From an uncultured Acetatifactor sp. (GTDB lineage Bacteria > Bacillota > Clostridia > Lachnospirales > Lachnospiraceae), in NCBI GenBank assembly GCA_910577665.1, contig CAJTOJ010000018.1, forward strand, positions 1 to 64,000: 64,000 bases of DNA, read 5' to 3'. Below are positions 1 through 8,957 of this stretch, piece after piece. Positions within the stretch are counted from its first letter, which is position 1. The number at the start of each line of letters is the position of its first letter. A model generated the notes under the pieces. The model worked only from the letters and a program-made list of their open reading frames with translations, ran no database searches and was not told the DNA's origin. The translations under genes were made by a program, and so were the position numbers.

Positions 1-60
1 TTCGCGTTTTGTGTGCATTCTCGTAACAGTTCAGTGCCCTGTCTGAACTGTTACGGTTTG
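1..60. repeat. Partial mosaic hairpin repeat at window edge
   Basis: The stretch carries the 'gcgttttgtgtgcat' tail of the mosaic repeat seen at 45115 and 63330, followed by a strong hairpin (GTAACAGTTCAG / CTGAACTGTTAC). A related GTTCAGTGCCCTG..CTGAAC hairpin lies near 36010. The left part is outside the window. Confidence 0.6.
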
Positions 61-83
61 TCTGCCCTTTCCTTGAAAATGAT

Positions 84-112
84 TTGCCCTGTCTTTTACA
101 ATTTGCTATAAT
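84..112 (+). promoter_or_regulatory. Promoter of the DUF5717 operon
   Basis: TTGCCC and TATAAT are separated by 17 bases, with an extended -10 TGC just before TATAAT. It lies about 95 bases upstream of the chosen start of the first gene, and no other promoter is evident before the four-gene operon. Confidence 0.65.
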
Positions 113-209
113 AGAGACTGTGACAGGGTGTTTGGTATAGGAAAGTGAAATGGCAGGGCACAGCCAGGCGGGACGGCTGTTGCCGGCAGGAAGAAGCAGG
201 TGGGGATCC

Positions 210-3200
210 ATGCACGGAAGTATAGAGCAGATTCTGAAAGGAAATTATGAATATGAGAGAGCATCGCTTGATTTCTCCTGCACGAAGATAGAATTATCTG
301 TCCACAGGGGACAGCAGATGGAAGGAGCCTTCCATATTTTCGGGTCGGCTGACACCCCGGCAGAAGGCAGGGTCTATTCCTCGGATCTGAGAATGGAATG
401 CCTTACGGAAAGTTTCCAGGGCAGTCAGGAGGAGATTGCCTATTGCTTTCATGGGGAGAACCTGGAAGAGGGAGATGTGGTAAAGGGCAGTTTCCAGGTT
501 ATCAGCAACCAGGGGGAATACAGCATTCCTTTTGTGGTTACTGTGGAGTATAGGATACTGGAGTCCTCCGGCGGGCCCATAAGGAATCTCTTCCACTTTG
601 CCAATCTGGCCAGGGAAAACTGGCAGGAGGCGGTGAAACTGTTTTATTCTGGGGATTTTTTGCTGATCCTGGAAGGAAACGATGCCCAGTTTCTGGACGA
701 CTACAAAGCCTTGTCTGCCTATAAGGGTAATGAGCAGAACATGGAGGAGTTCCTGATCCGGATCCATAAGAAGCAGAAAGTGGAGTATACCTGTGAAAAA
801 GAGCTGGAGATCGCAGTGGTGGAGCCGGGTACTGTAACGGAGAAGGAGCTTACCGTTTTGAGAAGCGGCTGGGGGTATACCAGGCTTACCATAGAGTGTG
901 TGGGAGAATTTCTGTTCACGGAGAAGGAAGTGCTTACGGATGATGACTTTCTGGGAAACCAATGCCATCTTCCTGTGTATGTGGATGGCAGTCTCTGTCA
1001 TAGAGGCAGGAATTTCGGGCAGATTATCCTCTGCAATGGGGGTAGCCGCCTGGCGATTCCGGTGGTGGCTGGCACCAGGATGGGCTATGGGGGGCCGGGA
1101 CTGTCAGAAAAACGCTACACCCAGAAGCTGATGGAGTTGTATCTGGCCTTCCGGATCAGGAAGATCGGGAAAACAGCATGGCAGGAAGAAACGGGGAAAC
1201 TGATAGAGCGGCTGGTGGTGAGGGATGAGAATGGGATCCCGGCCAGGCTGTTCCAGGCACAACTACTGATCACAGAGGGGCGTACCAATGAGGCAGGCTG
1301 GATCCTGGATCATGTGGAGGAGCTTCTGGAGCAGAAGCCGGAGGAAAAGACCTGCCTGGCTTATTATCTGTATCTCACTACCTTGATTCACGGGGAGGAG
1401 GACTATGTGAACCGGGTGGCCGCGGATGTGGAGCGGCTCTATCGCCAGGACAACACTAACTGGAGGATTGCATGGCTGCTTTTATATCTGTCAGAAGAGC
1501 ATCACAAGTCCCTGGCCAGAAAGTGGGAATTCCTGGCCAGGCAGTTTGCACTGGGATGTTCCAGTCCCATCCTCTACGTAGAAGCATTGGGTGTGCTCCA
1601 TGCCAATCCGGCCCTGCTTCGCAGAATCGGAAAATTTGAACAGCAGGTGCTCTGGTTTGGAGTGCGGCATGATATCCTGAAACAGGAAGTAACGGAACAA
1701 ATGCTGTACCTGGCAGGAAAAGTGAAGGAATATTCCGGTGTACTGTTCGCAACCCTGAAGAAGCTGTATGAAATATCCGGGGATCTGCGCCTGCTCCAGG
1801 AGATCTGCGGCCTGCTGATCAAAGGCGGGAAGCAGGGAAAGGCATATTTTGAATGGTACAGCGCAGGTGCAGAGGGCAATCTGCGGATAACCAATCTATA
1901 TGAATACTACATGATGTCCCTGGATCTGGATGCCCAGGTGAAGATTCCCAAGGCGGTGCTTCTGTATTTTTCCTATCAGAATCATCTGGACTATGGACGA
2001 ACGGCTTACCTGTATGACTATGTGCTACAGGCCGGGGAAATGTTGGGGGATATCTATGAGACATATAGCCGGAAGATGGAGCATTTTGTGGTGGAGCAGA
2101 TTCAGAAGGGACATATCAACCGGCCCCTGGCAAGTCTTTACAACCGTCTGCTGCATCCGGACATGATCAACGAACAGACAGCAGGACCTTTGTCCAGGCT
2201 GTTGTTTGTCCATTCCATCCGGGTGGAGGACCGGAACTTGTCCCAAGTGTATGTGTATCAGGCGGGGAAGCTGTCTCCTTCGGTGTATACCCTTGTGGAA
2301 GGATGTGCCTGGGTGCCCATATATGGCAGCAACTATACACTGGTGTTCGAGGATATCTGGCAGAACCGGTATGTGAGCAGTGTGGAATATACCATGGAGA
2401 AGCTGATGATACCGGGGAAGTTCCTGCGTCTGCTGCTTCCCCTGGTGCGGGACAACCTGGAACTGGATCTGTATCTGTGCGATGGCACCAGAGGCGGGCT
2501 GGACAGCAGGGACGATGCCGTGCGCGCCATGCGGGTGGCATTTTCAGAAGATGCGGAGATCCGCGTCCAAAGACAGCTGTATCTGCAATTGCTCCAATAC
2601 TATTCTGATACAGATGACATGTATGCGCTGGATGACTGCCTTGCAAGGCCCCTGTGGGAGTTTTCCATGGAGGAGAAGGGGATCTTTGCAGGGTATCTGA
2701 TCCGGCGTGGCCTGTATGAGCAGGCGGGGGAATGGCTGAATGCCTATGGTCCTTACTTCATGGATATCAAGCTGCTGGTGCGTCTTCTCAGGATACTGAT
2801 TGAAAGAGGTGTTTCCGGGGAGGACGGTATATTGCTTGCCTCTGCTGCTTATGTATTTGAGAAGGGGAAGTACGATGGCGCTGTGCTGGAATATCTTGCC
2901 ACCTTTTCCCACGGATCCACGAAATGGATGAGGGATGTCTGGAAAGCGGCAAGGGATTTTGGGTTGGAATGTTACCATCTCAGTGAAAGAATCCTGGTGC
3001 AGATGCTTTACACAGGGGCTTTTGTGGGAGAGAAGATGGACATATTCCGTTATTATCTTTCGCAAGGGGCAAAACCAGAGGTGGAAGAAGCTTTTCTGGA
3101 CAGATGTGCATATGACTATTTTGTGAAGGAACGTGTCATGGAGGGAGACGTGTTCCGTGAGATCGGCAATATGTATCTGCGGGGAGAGCCAGTGCAGCCG

Positions 3201-3761
3201 GTGTGCAAGCTGGCCTTCTTAAAATATTGTGCAGCAGGCGGCACCATGCCTTTGCAGGAGGCGGAATTCCTTCAGGAAGAATTCCTGAAGGAGATGATGG
3301 GAGCGGGAATCCGCCTGGAATGTTTCCGCAGCTTCCGGAAGGCGGCCTGGGTGCAGCAGGAGCTGGAGGACAAGACCATTCTGGAATACCGTGCCTATCC
3401 AGGCAGCAAGGCCCGCGTACACCATGTGCTTCTCCATGAGAACGGAGAGTCTGAGGAATATACCAGCGAATATATGCGGGAGGCCTATGGCGGTGTCTTT
3501 TTCAAGGAGTTTATCTTGTTTTTCGGGGAGAGCATCCAGTATTATATCACAGAGGAAAGAAACGGGAAGGAGCAGCTTACCGTCAGTGGAACCCTGCAGA
3601 AGAAGGATACCCCCGGTGGGGAGGGCAACAGCAGGTTCCAGCTGATCAATGACATCATTATCAGCAAGAATCTCCAGGATGCGGATACCCTGGACAATCT
3701 GCTGGAAGAATATTACAGGAAGGATTATCTGGGAGGAAGATTGTTTGGGCTGAAAAGCTAG
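210..3761 (+). CDS. DUF5717-like large protein of unknown function
   Basis: The protein is about 1183 residues, with no signal peptide or clear membrane segment. It looks like the DUF5717 family of Lachnospiraceae: a beta-rich N-terminal part (about residues 20-320), a long helical middle part that looks like solenoid repeats, and a beta-rich C-terminal part from about residue 1050. No catalytic motif is visible. The ATG at 210 follows the purine-rich GCAGGTGGGG at a normal distance, while the in-frame ATG at 150 lacks a good site. It opens a four-gene operon with a DUF5716/Hsp70-fold protein, a TPR-like protein and a membrane coiled-coil protein, which suggests a shared assembly or scaffold role (inference). 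Its stop codon TAG overlaps the first bases of a MITE-like repeat. The family name comes from recall; the function is unknown. Confidence 0.85.
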   Translation: MHGSIEQILKGNYEYERASLDFSCTKIELSVHRGQQMEGAFHIFGSADTPAEGRVYSSDLRMECLTESFQGSQEEIAYCFHGENLEEGDVVKGSFQVISNQGEYSIPFVVTVEYRILESSGGPIRNLFHFANLARENWQEAVKLFYSGDFLLILEGNDAQFLDDYKALSAYKGNEQNMEEFLIRIHKKQKVEYTCEKELEIAVVEPGTVTEKELTVLRSGWGYTRLTIECVGEFLFTEKEVLTDDDFLGNQCHLPVYVDGSLCHRGRNFGQIILCNGGSRLAIPVVAGTRMGYGGPGLSEKRYTQKLMELYLAFRIRKIGKTAWQEETGKLIERLVVRDENGIPARLFQAQLLITEGRTNEAGWILDHVEELLEQKPEEKTCLAYYLYLTTLIHGEEDYVNRVAADVERLYRQDNTNWRIAWLLLYLSEEHHKSLARKWEFLARQFALGCSSPILYVEALGVLHANPALLRRIGKFEQQVLWFGVRHDILKQEVTEQMLYLAGKVKEYSGVLFATLKKLYEISGDLRLLQEICGLLIKGGKQGKAYFEWYSAGAEGNLRITNLYEYYMMSLDLDAQVKIPKAVLLYFSYQNHLDYGRTAYLYDYVLQAGEMLGDIYETYSRKMEHFVVEQIQKGHINRPLASLYNRLLHPDMINEQTAGPLSRLLFVHSIRVEDRNLSQVYVYQAGKLSPSVYTLVEGCAWVPIYGSNYTLVFEDIWQNRYVSSVEYTMEKLMIPGKFLRLLLPLVRDNLELDLYLCDGTRGGLDSRDDAVRAMRVAFSEDAEIRVQRQLYLQLLQYYSDTDDMYALDDCLARPLWEFSMEEKGIFAGYLIRRGLYEQAGEWLNAYGPYFMDIKLLVRLLRILIERGVSGEDGILLASAAYVFEKGKYDGAVLEYLATFSHGSTKWMRDVWKAARDFGLECYHLSERILVQMLYTGAFVGEKMDIFRYYLSQGAKPEVEEAFLDRCAYDYFVKERVMEGDVFREIGNMYLRGEPVQPVCKLAFLKYCAAGGTMPLQEAEFLQEEFLKEMMGAGIRLECFRSFRKAAWVQQELEDKTILEYRAYPGSKARVHHVLLHENGESEEYTSEYMREAYGGVFFKEFILFFGESIQYYITEERNGKEQLTVSGTLQKKDTPGGEGNSRFQLINDIIISKNLQDADTLDNLLEEYYRKDYLGGRLFGLKS

Positions 3762-3918
3762 AGCGTGCCCGAAGATTGCTTCTGGTAGCTGTGCGTCACA
3801 GGTTGCGGGAGATTGGATCTGAATGAGGGAGGTGTAGTGGGCTACGTTGACCAAATGGGGATCAGATATACCGCAAGCCGGGGCGTAGATGGCGGGAATG
3901 CATTTTCAAACATGCTCT
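3760..3918 (+). repeat. MITE-like dispersed repeat, copy 1
   Basis: The sequence resembles the copy at 14634 along its length: the core 'gtagtgggctacgttgacc' and 'atataccgcaa' are shared and the ends AGAGCGTG / CATGCTCT are imperfect inverted repeats. It sits between the first two genes of an operon, starting on the stop codon of one and ending 12 bases before the ribosome binding site of the next, so it is transcribed with them. Confidence 0.75.
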
Positions 3919-3944
3919 GGGGACCCCGGATAGGAGGATGGGAT

Positions 3945-5225
3945 ATGGGATTATTTGGCGGGAAAATGCTTCTGGGATATGATCTGGGAAATGAATTCTG
4001 CCAGATCAGTTATGCGCCCTCTGTCATAGGGGAAGTGGAAACCCTGTCCCAGGTGGCAGGAGGCCAGAATTATCATATTCCCACAGCGCTGTGCAAGCGG
4101 ATTGGATCCGGTCAGTGGTTTTACGGCAGGGAGGCTGTGCGCTGTGCAGGTGAAGGGCAGGGGATCCTGATCCAGAATCTGCTGGGGCAGGCGCTGGATG
4201 GGGAGATGGTGGTGATAGAGGGGGAGAGCTATGACCCGGTTGCATTGCTGACTCTGTTTGTCAAGCGCAGCCTGGCTTTACTCGGGCAGGTGGCATCTTC
4301 GGACAAGATCGGGGGGATGCTGATCACGGTGGAATACCTGGATGGACGCACATTGGAGGTGCTGAACCAGGTGGCGGCCGGTCTGCGTCTGAAGACAGAA
4401 AAAATCACGTTCCAGAGTCATATGGAGAGCTATTACAGTTTCATGCTCCGGCAGCCCTGGGCTTTGTGGAACAACAGGTCTATGCTGTTTGCATACCGGG
4501 ACAGCCATATCCTGGTATATGAGCTGGAATGTAACCTGCGGACCACACCGGTGGTGGTCTATATACAGGAGAGGGAGTTTCCTTTTTTCCTGTGGGAGCC
4601 GTTGCCGGAAGAGGAAGGGGTACGGAATGCAAGGATACAGGAACTGGACCGTGGACTTTTGAAGGTGGCGCAGGAGGTCTTCGGGGAGAAACAGGTGGAC
4701 AGTGTGTATCTCATCGGGGACGGGTTTGACCAGATGTGGATGAAAGATTCCCTGCGGTTTCTTTGCAGGGGAAGAAAGGTGTTCCAGGGTAGCAATCTGT
4801 TCAGCAAGGGAGCCTGTATCGGGCTGCAGGAGCGTATTGTGCCCAGTGAGGCAGGCAAGGGACATGTTTTCCTGGGGAATGACAAGCTGAAAGCCAATGT
4901 GGGAATGAAGATACTGCGTCAAGGGGAGGAATCCTATTACGCCATCCTGGATGCCGGGGTGAACTGGTATGAAGCACAGGCAGAGATGGAATTCTATATA
5001 CAGGACGGGGATGGTTTCCAGGTTACGGTGACTCCTCTCATTGGCAGGAGCGGGAAACAGGCCCAGATTCTGCTGGAGGATATGCCCGGTCCTATCGCCA
5101 GGATCCACGCCCGGTTCTACCTGGAGGAGGAAACAGCGCTTACCGTGGAGGCACGGGATCTGGGCTTCGGGGAGTTCAGACCGGCATCAGGTCATGTGTG
5201 GAAGGAAAAAATACCGTTATTCTAG
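3945..5225 (+). CDS. DUF5716-like Hsp70/actin-fold protein
   Basis: The protein is 426 residues from the ATG at 3945, which follows TAGGAGG; longer in-frame starts would lie inside the repeat. The N-terminus LLGYDLGNEFCQI resembles the phosphate-1 motif of the Hsp70/actin ATPase fold, and SVYLIGDGF (near residue 260) resembles the adenosine motif region, so an ATP-binding actin-like fold is likely. No substrate-binding domain like that of DnaK is present; the C-terminal third is beta-rich. It matches what I know of the DUF5716 family found beside DUF5717 in Lachnospiraceae. The next gene starts 11 bases downstream, so the two are co-translated. Its partner and process are unknown. Confidence 0.8.
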   Translation: MGLFGGKMLLGYDLGNEFCQISYAPSVIGEVETLSQVAGGQNYHIPTALCKRIGSGQWFYGREAVRCAGEGQGILIQNLLGQALDGEMVVIEGESYDPVALLTLFVKRSLALLGQVASSDKIGGMLITVEYLDGRTLEVLNQVAAGLRLKTEKITFQSHMESYYSFMLRQPWALWNNRSMLFAYRDSHILVYELECNLRTTPVVVYIQEREFPFFLWEPLPEEEGVRNARIQELDRGLLKVAQEVFGEKQVDSVYLIGDGFDQMWMKDSLRFLCRGRKVFQGSNLFSKGACIGLQERIVPSEAGKGHVFLGNDKLKANVGMKILRQGEESYYAILDAGVNWYEAQAEMEFYIQDGDGFQVTVTPLIGRSGKQAQILLEDMPGPIARIHARFYLEEETALTVEARDLGFGEFRPASGHVWKEKIPLF

Positions 5226-5236
5226 GAGGAAGATCC

Positions 5237-6100
5237 ATGCGCGTCAGTGTGTGTGTAGGGGAATATGCCAAGATCCCGTATTGTGTGCCGGGGCTGGATA
5301 TCAATGTGTATTCCATGGAGGAACTGAGTTATTGTATCAAGGAGAACGCCTTTTTACTGGATACGGCCCTGCTGGAGGAGAGGCTGCTGGACTGGATAGA
5401 AAGGCAGTGTGGACTCCAGGACCTGGCGAAAGCCCTGCAACCGCTGGTGCATAAGAGAGGATCCTTGAGCAGCTTCGTGGGAATGCTTCTGGAATATGTG
5501 GGGTTCTGTAGCCAGGAGGACATCCGCCATGTGGAGCAGGTGCTGAAGCAGGGGGCAGGCTTAAGCCGGGTGGAAAAGAGAAAGAGCCAGATCGACCATC
5601 TGGTGAGGAAGAAAAAATATGTGGCGGCTATCCGGGGGTATGATGAACTGATACGGAAGTGGCAGGAGCTGGAAAAAGAGGGGGAACCGCTTCCGGCTGT
5701 AAGTTGTCTGGCGGCTATCCGGCACAACAAGGGAGTGGCTTATGCAGGGATGATGCACTATGGCAAGGCGGCTGAGTGCTTTAGGGAAGCGTATGCCACA
5801 GATGGCAACAGGGAGGAATACCTGTCTTATCTGGCAGCAAAGCGGATGGAATTGCCGGAAGAGGACTATATCACCCTGGTGGCAGGGGAAATAGAGGACT
5901 ATCAGGCTACCCTGGAACTGGAAAAGGAGATGGAGCAGCTCACCAATCAGTGGGAACAGCAGCCGGCGTATCTGAGGCTCTACAACAGACGCAGGATGCG
6001 GGTGGAAAACAGGCAGGCATACCTGGCTGATACACAACGGCTCACCCAGGCATTGAAAGAGAACTATCGAAATCTTTCCTGCACTGCGGGTATGGGCTGA
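5237..6100 (+). CDS. Unknown protein with TPR-like segment
   Basis: The protein is 287 residues from the ATG at 5237 (TAGGAGGA seven bases upstream), with no signal peptide or membrane helix. The N-terminal 100 residues have no motif I recognise. Residues about 120-215 alternate amphipathic helices with small residues in a TPR-like way (for example AIRHNKGVAYAGMMHYGKAA followed by ECFREAY). The C-terminal 70 residues are a charged helix, probably a coiled coil. It is the third gene of the DUF5717/DUF5716 operon and may be the adaptor between the ATPase-like protein and the membrane protein encoded next. That role is inference from context only. Confidence 0.75.
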   Translation: MRVSVCVGEYAKIPYCVPGLDINVYSMEELSYCIKENAFLLDTALLEERLLDWIERQCGLQDLAKALQPLVHKRGSLSSFVGMLLEYVGFCSQEDIRHVEQVLKQGAGLSRVEKRKSQIDHLVRKKKYVAAIRGYDELIRKWQELEKEGEPLPAVSCLAAIRHNKGVAYAGMMHYGKAAECFREAYATDGNREEYLSYLAAKRMELPEEDYITLVAGEIEDYQATLELEKEMEQLTNQWEQQPAYLRLYNRRRMRVENRQAYLADTQRLTQALKENYRNLSCTAGMG

Positions 6101-6147
6101 ACCGGGGAAGGATTGTATCAGAAAGAAGGCATAAAAGAGGTACAGGA

Positions 6148-7341
6148 ATGGGTTTTTTAGGGAAATTATTCGGGAAGAAATCTGAGAAAAGAAAAGGACC
6201 GGGGCAGGAGCCGGAGAACTGGGATGCCATTGTATATGACAGAAATACAGTGGATTTCCAGGACGGGGAGCAGCGTGGCCGCTATGTGACAGGCTGTCTG
6301 GAGCAGATTGCAGAAGCCTCCAGGGAGATGCATCTGCTGGCCGGGGAATATTCCCTGGTAACGGGATATCTGACGGATATCGAGGAGATCGAAGGACTGC
6401 CCTCGGAAGAGACAGAAGATCTGGAATGTATTGCCAGGAGACTGCTAGTGATGGAACAGGAGCGGGAGCGGTACCAGGGTAAGAAGAACCGGATGCGGGA
6501 TGCAGACTACTACCGGATGCGGGACCAGGAGGCAGAGGTCCAGGAAGGCATTCGGAAGATGCAGGAGAGTGAGGAATACGGGCAACTGGTGAAGGAGGAT
6601 CTCAAACGTCTGGACAGGGAGCGGCATGCCTACGAATACCGCAGGGCAGAGCTGGATAACATGCTGAATAATTTCCGGGGGATGGCAGTCATATTCCTGG
6701 CGGCCCTGGCCGCCTGTTTTCTGATGCTGCTGGTGCTACAGTTTGTCTTTGAAATGAATACCCAGGTGGGATACCTGCTGGCAGCAGGAGCCGCAGTGGT
6801 AGCAGTGGTGGTTCTCTGGATCAAGTATACAGATGCGGAGGGAGAGAAGCGTAAGGTCAACCAGGCTATCAACCGGCTGATCCTGGTACAGAACAAGGTG
6901 AAGATCCGGTATGTGAACAACCGGAACTTGACGGATTATCTTTATATGAAGTACAATGTGGACAGTGCCGGCACCCTGGCGAAGCGCTGGCGCCGGTATC
7001 TGCAGGAGAAGGAGGAGCGCAAGGAATACGCAGAGGCGGCAGCCAAACTGGAATATTACCAGAAGCAACTGGTGGCGAAGATGTCAAACTATCACATAGC
7101 CAATCCGGGAAGGTGGGCGTCCAAGCCAGGTGCCCTTCTGGATAAGCGGGAGATGGTGGAGATGCGTCATGAACTGATACAGCGCAGACAGTCCCTGCGC
7201 AGTCAGCTGGATTATAACAATGGCATTGCGGAGACAGCTCGCCGGGAGATACAGGATCTGAAGGAGCAATATCCCATGTATGCAACAGAAATCGAAGAAA
7301 TGGTGAAGCACCACAATGGAATGGTGCAGGTTGACATGTGA
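6148..7341 (+). CDS. Coiled-coil protein with two membrane helices
   Basis: The protein is 397 residues. Residues 1-165 are highly charged and heptad-like, two membrane helices follow (about 173-195 and 205-227), and a second charged coiled coil runs from about 235 to the end. The loop between the helices is only a few residues, so both coiled coils should lie on the same, probably cytoplasmic, side. It is the last gene of the uncharacterised operon and would anchor the soluble products to the membrane (inference). Its last codons overlap the -35 box of the purB promoter. Confidence 0.8.
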   Translation: MGFLGKLFGKKSEKRKGPGQEPENWDAIVYDRNTVDFQDGEQRGRYVTGCLEQIAEASREMHLLAGEYSLVTGYLTDIEEIEGLPSEETEDLECIARRLLVMEQERERYQGKKNRMRDADYYRMRDQEAEVQEGIRKMQESEEYGQLVKEDLKRLDRERHAYEYRRAELDNMLNNFRGMAVIFLAALAACFLMLLVLQFVFEMNTQVGYLLAAGAAVVAVVVLWIKYTDAEGEKRKVNQAINRLILVQNKVKIRYVNNRNLTDYLYMKYNVDSAGTLAKRWRRYLQEKEERKEYAEAAAKLEYYQKQLVAKMSNYHIANPGRWASKPGALLDKREMVEMRHELIQRRQSLRSQLDYNNGIAETARREIQDLKEQYPMYATEIEEMVKHHNGMVQVDM

Positions 7342-7359
7342 ACATCGGGGTTATATAAT
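7331..7359 (+). promoter_or_regulatory. Perfect consensus promoter for purB
   Basis: TTGACA (7331-7336), 17 bases, TATAAT (7354-7359). The -35 box overlaps the final codons of the preceding gene. Transcription would start near 7366, leaving a GC-rich leader of about 115 bases before purB. I recognise no riboswitch fold in that leader. Confidence 0.85.
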
Positions 7360-7480
7360 GTTTCCTGTGCAGGACATTATGGCATACCCGGTGTTAGATG
7401 CGGGTGTTGTCCCTGCCTGGCCGGGCTGCCAGAAGGCAGCAGCGGCAGGATCCATTACGGAGAATGAAGGAGAAGAAGAA

Positions 7481-8932
7481 ATGAGTACAGACAGATATCA
7501 AAGCCCCCTGTCCGAGCGCTATGCCAGCAGGGAAATGCAGTACCTGTTTTCACCCGATATGAAATTCCGTACCTGGAGGAAGCTGTGGATTGCCCTTGCG
7601 GAGACAGAGAAGGAGCTGGGGCTGTCCCAGAATGGCAAGCCTGTCATCACAACAGAGCAGATTGACGAGCTGAAGGCCCATGCGGAGGATATCAATTATG
7701 AAGTGGCAAAGGCCAGGGAAAAGGAAGTGCGGCATGATGTGATGAGCCATGTGTATGCCTATGGGCAGCAGTGCCCTAAGGCAGCAGGCATCATCCATCT
7801 GGGGGCTACTTCCTGCTATGTGGGGGACAACACGGACATCATAGTGATGCGTGAGGCATTGAAACTGGTTAAGCGCAAGCTTCTGAATGTGATGGCCCTG
7901 CTGGCGGACTTTGCAGAGACATATAAGTCCCAGCCCACACTGGCTTTCACCCATTTCCAGCCTGCCCAGCCCACAACGGTGGGAAAGCGGGCAACCCTGT
8001 GGCTGCAGGAATTTTCACTGGATCTGGAGGATCTGGATCATGTGCTGGGTTCCTTGAAACTGCTGGGTTCCAAGGGTACCACAGGAACCCAGGCATCTTT
8101 TCTGGAGTTGTTTGACGGGGACCAGGAGACTATTGACAAGATTGATCCCATGATCGCGGCCAAGATGGGCTTTGCAGAGTGCTATCCGGTGTCAGGACAG
8201 ACCTATTCGCGGAAGGTGGATACCCGGGTGGCCAATGTGCTTGCAGGGATCGCGGCATCTGCCCACAAGATGAGCAATGATATCCGTCTGCTACAGCATC
8301 TGAAGGAGGTGGAGGAGCCTTTTGAGAAGAGCCAGATCGGTTCCTCTGCCATGGCGTACAAGCGCAATCCCATGAGAAGTGAGCGGATCGCCTCCTTGTC
8401 CCGGTATGTGATGGTGGATGCGCTGAACCCGGCCATCACTTCCGCCACCCAATGGTTTGAGAGAACCCTGGATGATTCTGCCAACAAACGGTTGTCCATA
8501 CCAGAAGGCTTCCTGGCTGTGGACGGGATCCTGGATCTGTGCATGAATGTGGTGGACGGTCTGGTGGTATATCCCAAGGTCATTGAGAAGCGTCTGCAAA
8601 GCGAGCTGCCATTCATGGCCACGGAGAATATCATGATGGATGCAGTGAAGATGGGCGGGAACCGCCAGGAACTGCATGAGCGCATCCGGGAGCTTTCCAT
8701 GGAGGCAGGGCGCAATGTGAAAGTGGAAGGTGGGGAGAATAACCTGCTGGAACTGATCGCAGCGGACCCGGCTTTCCACATGTCCCTGGAAGACTTGCGC
8801 AGATCCATGGATCCTGCAAGGTATGTGGGGCGGTCCGTGGAACAGGTGGATGCTTTCCTGGCAGAGGTGATAAAGCCTCTTTTGCAGGAAAATGCAGGAC
8901 TGCTTGGCATGAAGGCAGAGATTACCGTGTAA
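7481..8932 (+). CDS. purB: Adenylosuccinate lyase
   Basis: The product is 483 residues and catalyses two fumarate-releasing steps of purine synthesis: SAICAR to AICAR and adenylosuccinate to AMP. The fumarase/aspartase superfamily signature is intact as GSSAMAYKRNPMRSE (around residue 287), and the first conserved histidine region appears as TLAFTHFQPAQPTTVG. The ATG at 7481 follows AGGAGAAGAAGAA and gives the usual N-terminus; upstream in-frame codons run into the promoter. It is the first gene of a block with a PurF homologue (25 bases downstream) and purA, that is, the AMP branch. Length and motifs match a normal active enzyme. Confidence 0.96.
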   Translation: MSTDRYQSPLSERYASREMQYLFSPDMKFRTWRKLWIALAETEKELGLSQNGKPVITTEQIDELKAHAEDINYEVAKAREKEVRHDVMSHVYAYGQQCPKAAGIIHLGATSCYVGDNTDIIVMREALKLVKRKLLNVMALLADFAETYKSQPTLAFTHFQPAQPTTVGKRATLWLQEFSLDLEDLDHVLGSLKLLGSKGTTGTQASFLELFDGDQETIDKIDPMIAAKMGFAECYPVSGQTYSRKVDTRVANVLAGIAASAHKMSNDIRLLQHLKEVEEPFEKSQIGSSAMAYKRNPMRSERIASLSRYVMVDALNPAITSATQWFERTLDDSANKRLSIPEGFLAVDGILDLCMNVVDGLVVYPKVIEKRLQSELPFMATENIMMDAVKMGGNRQELHERIRELSMEAGRNVKVEGGENNLLELIAADPAFHMSLEDLRRSMDPARYVGRSVEQVDAFLAEVIKPLLQENAGLLGMKAEITV

Positions 8933-8957
8933 AAGGACAGACAAGGAGAAGAATACA

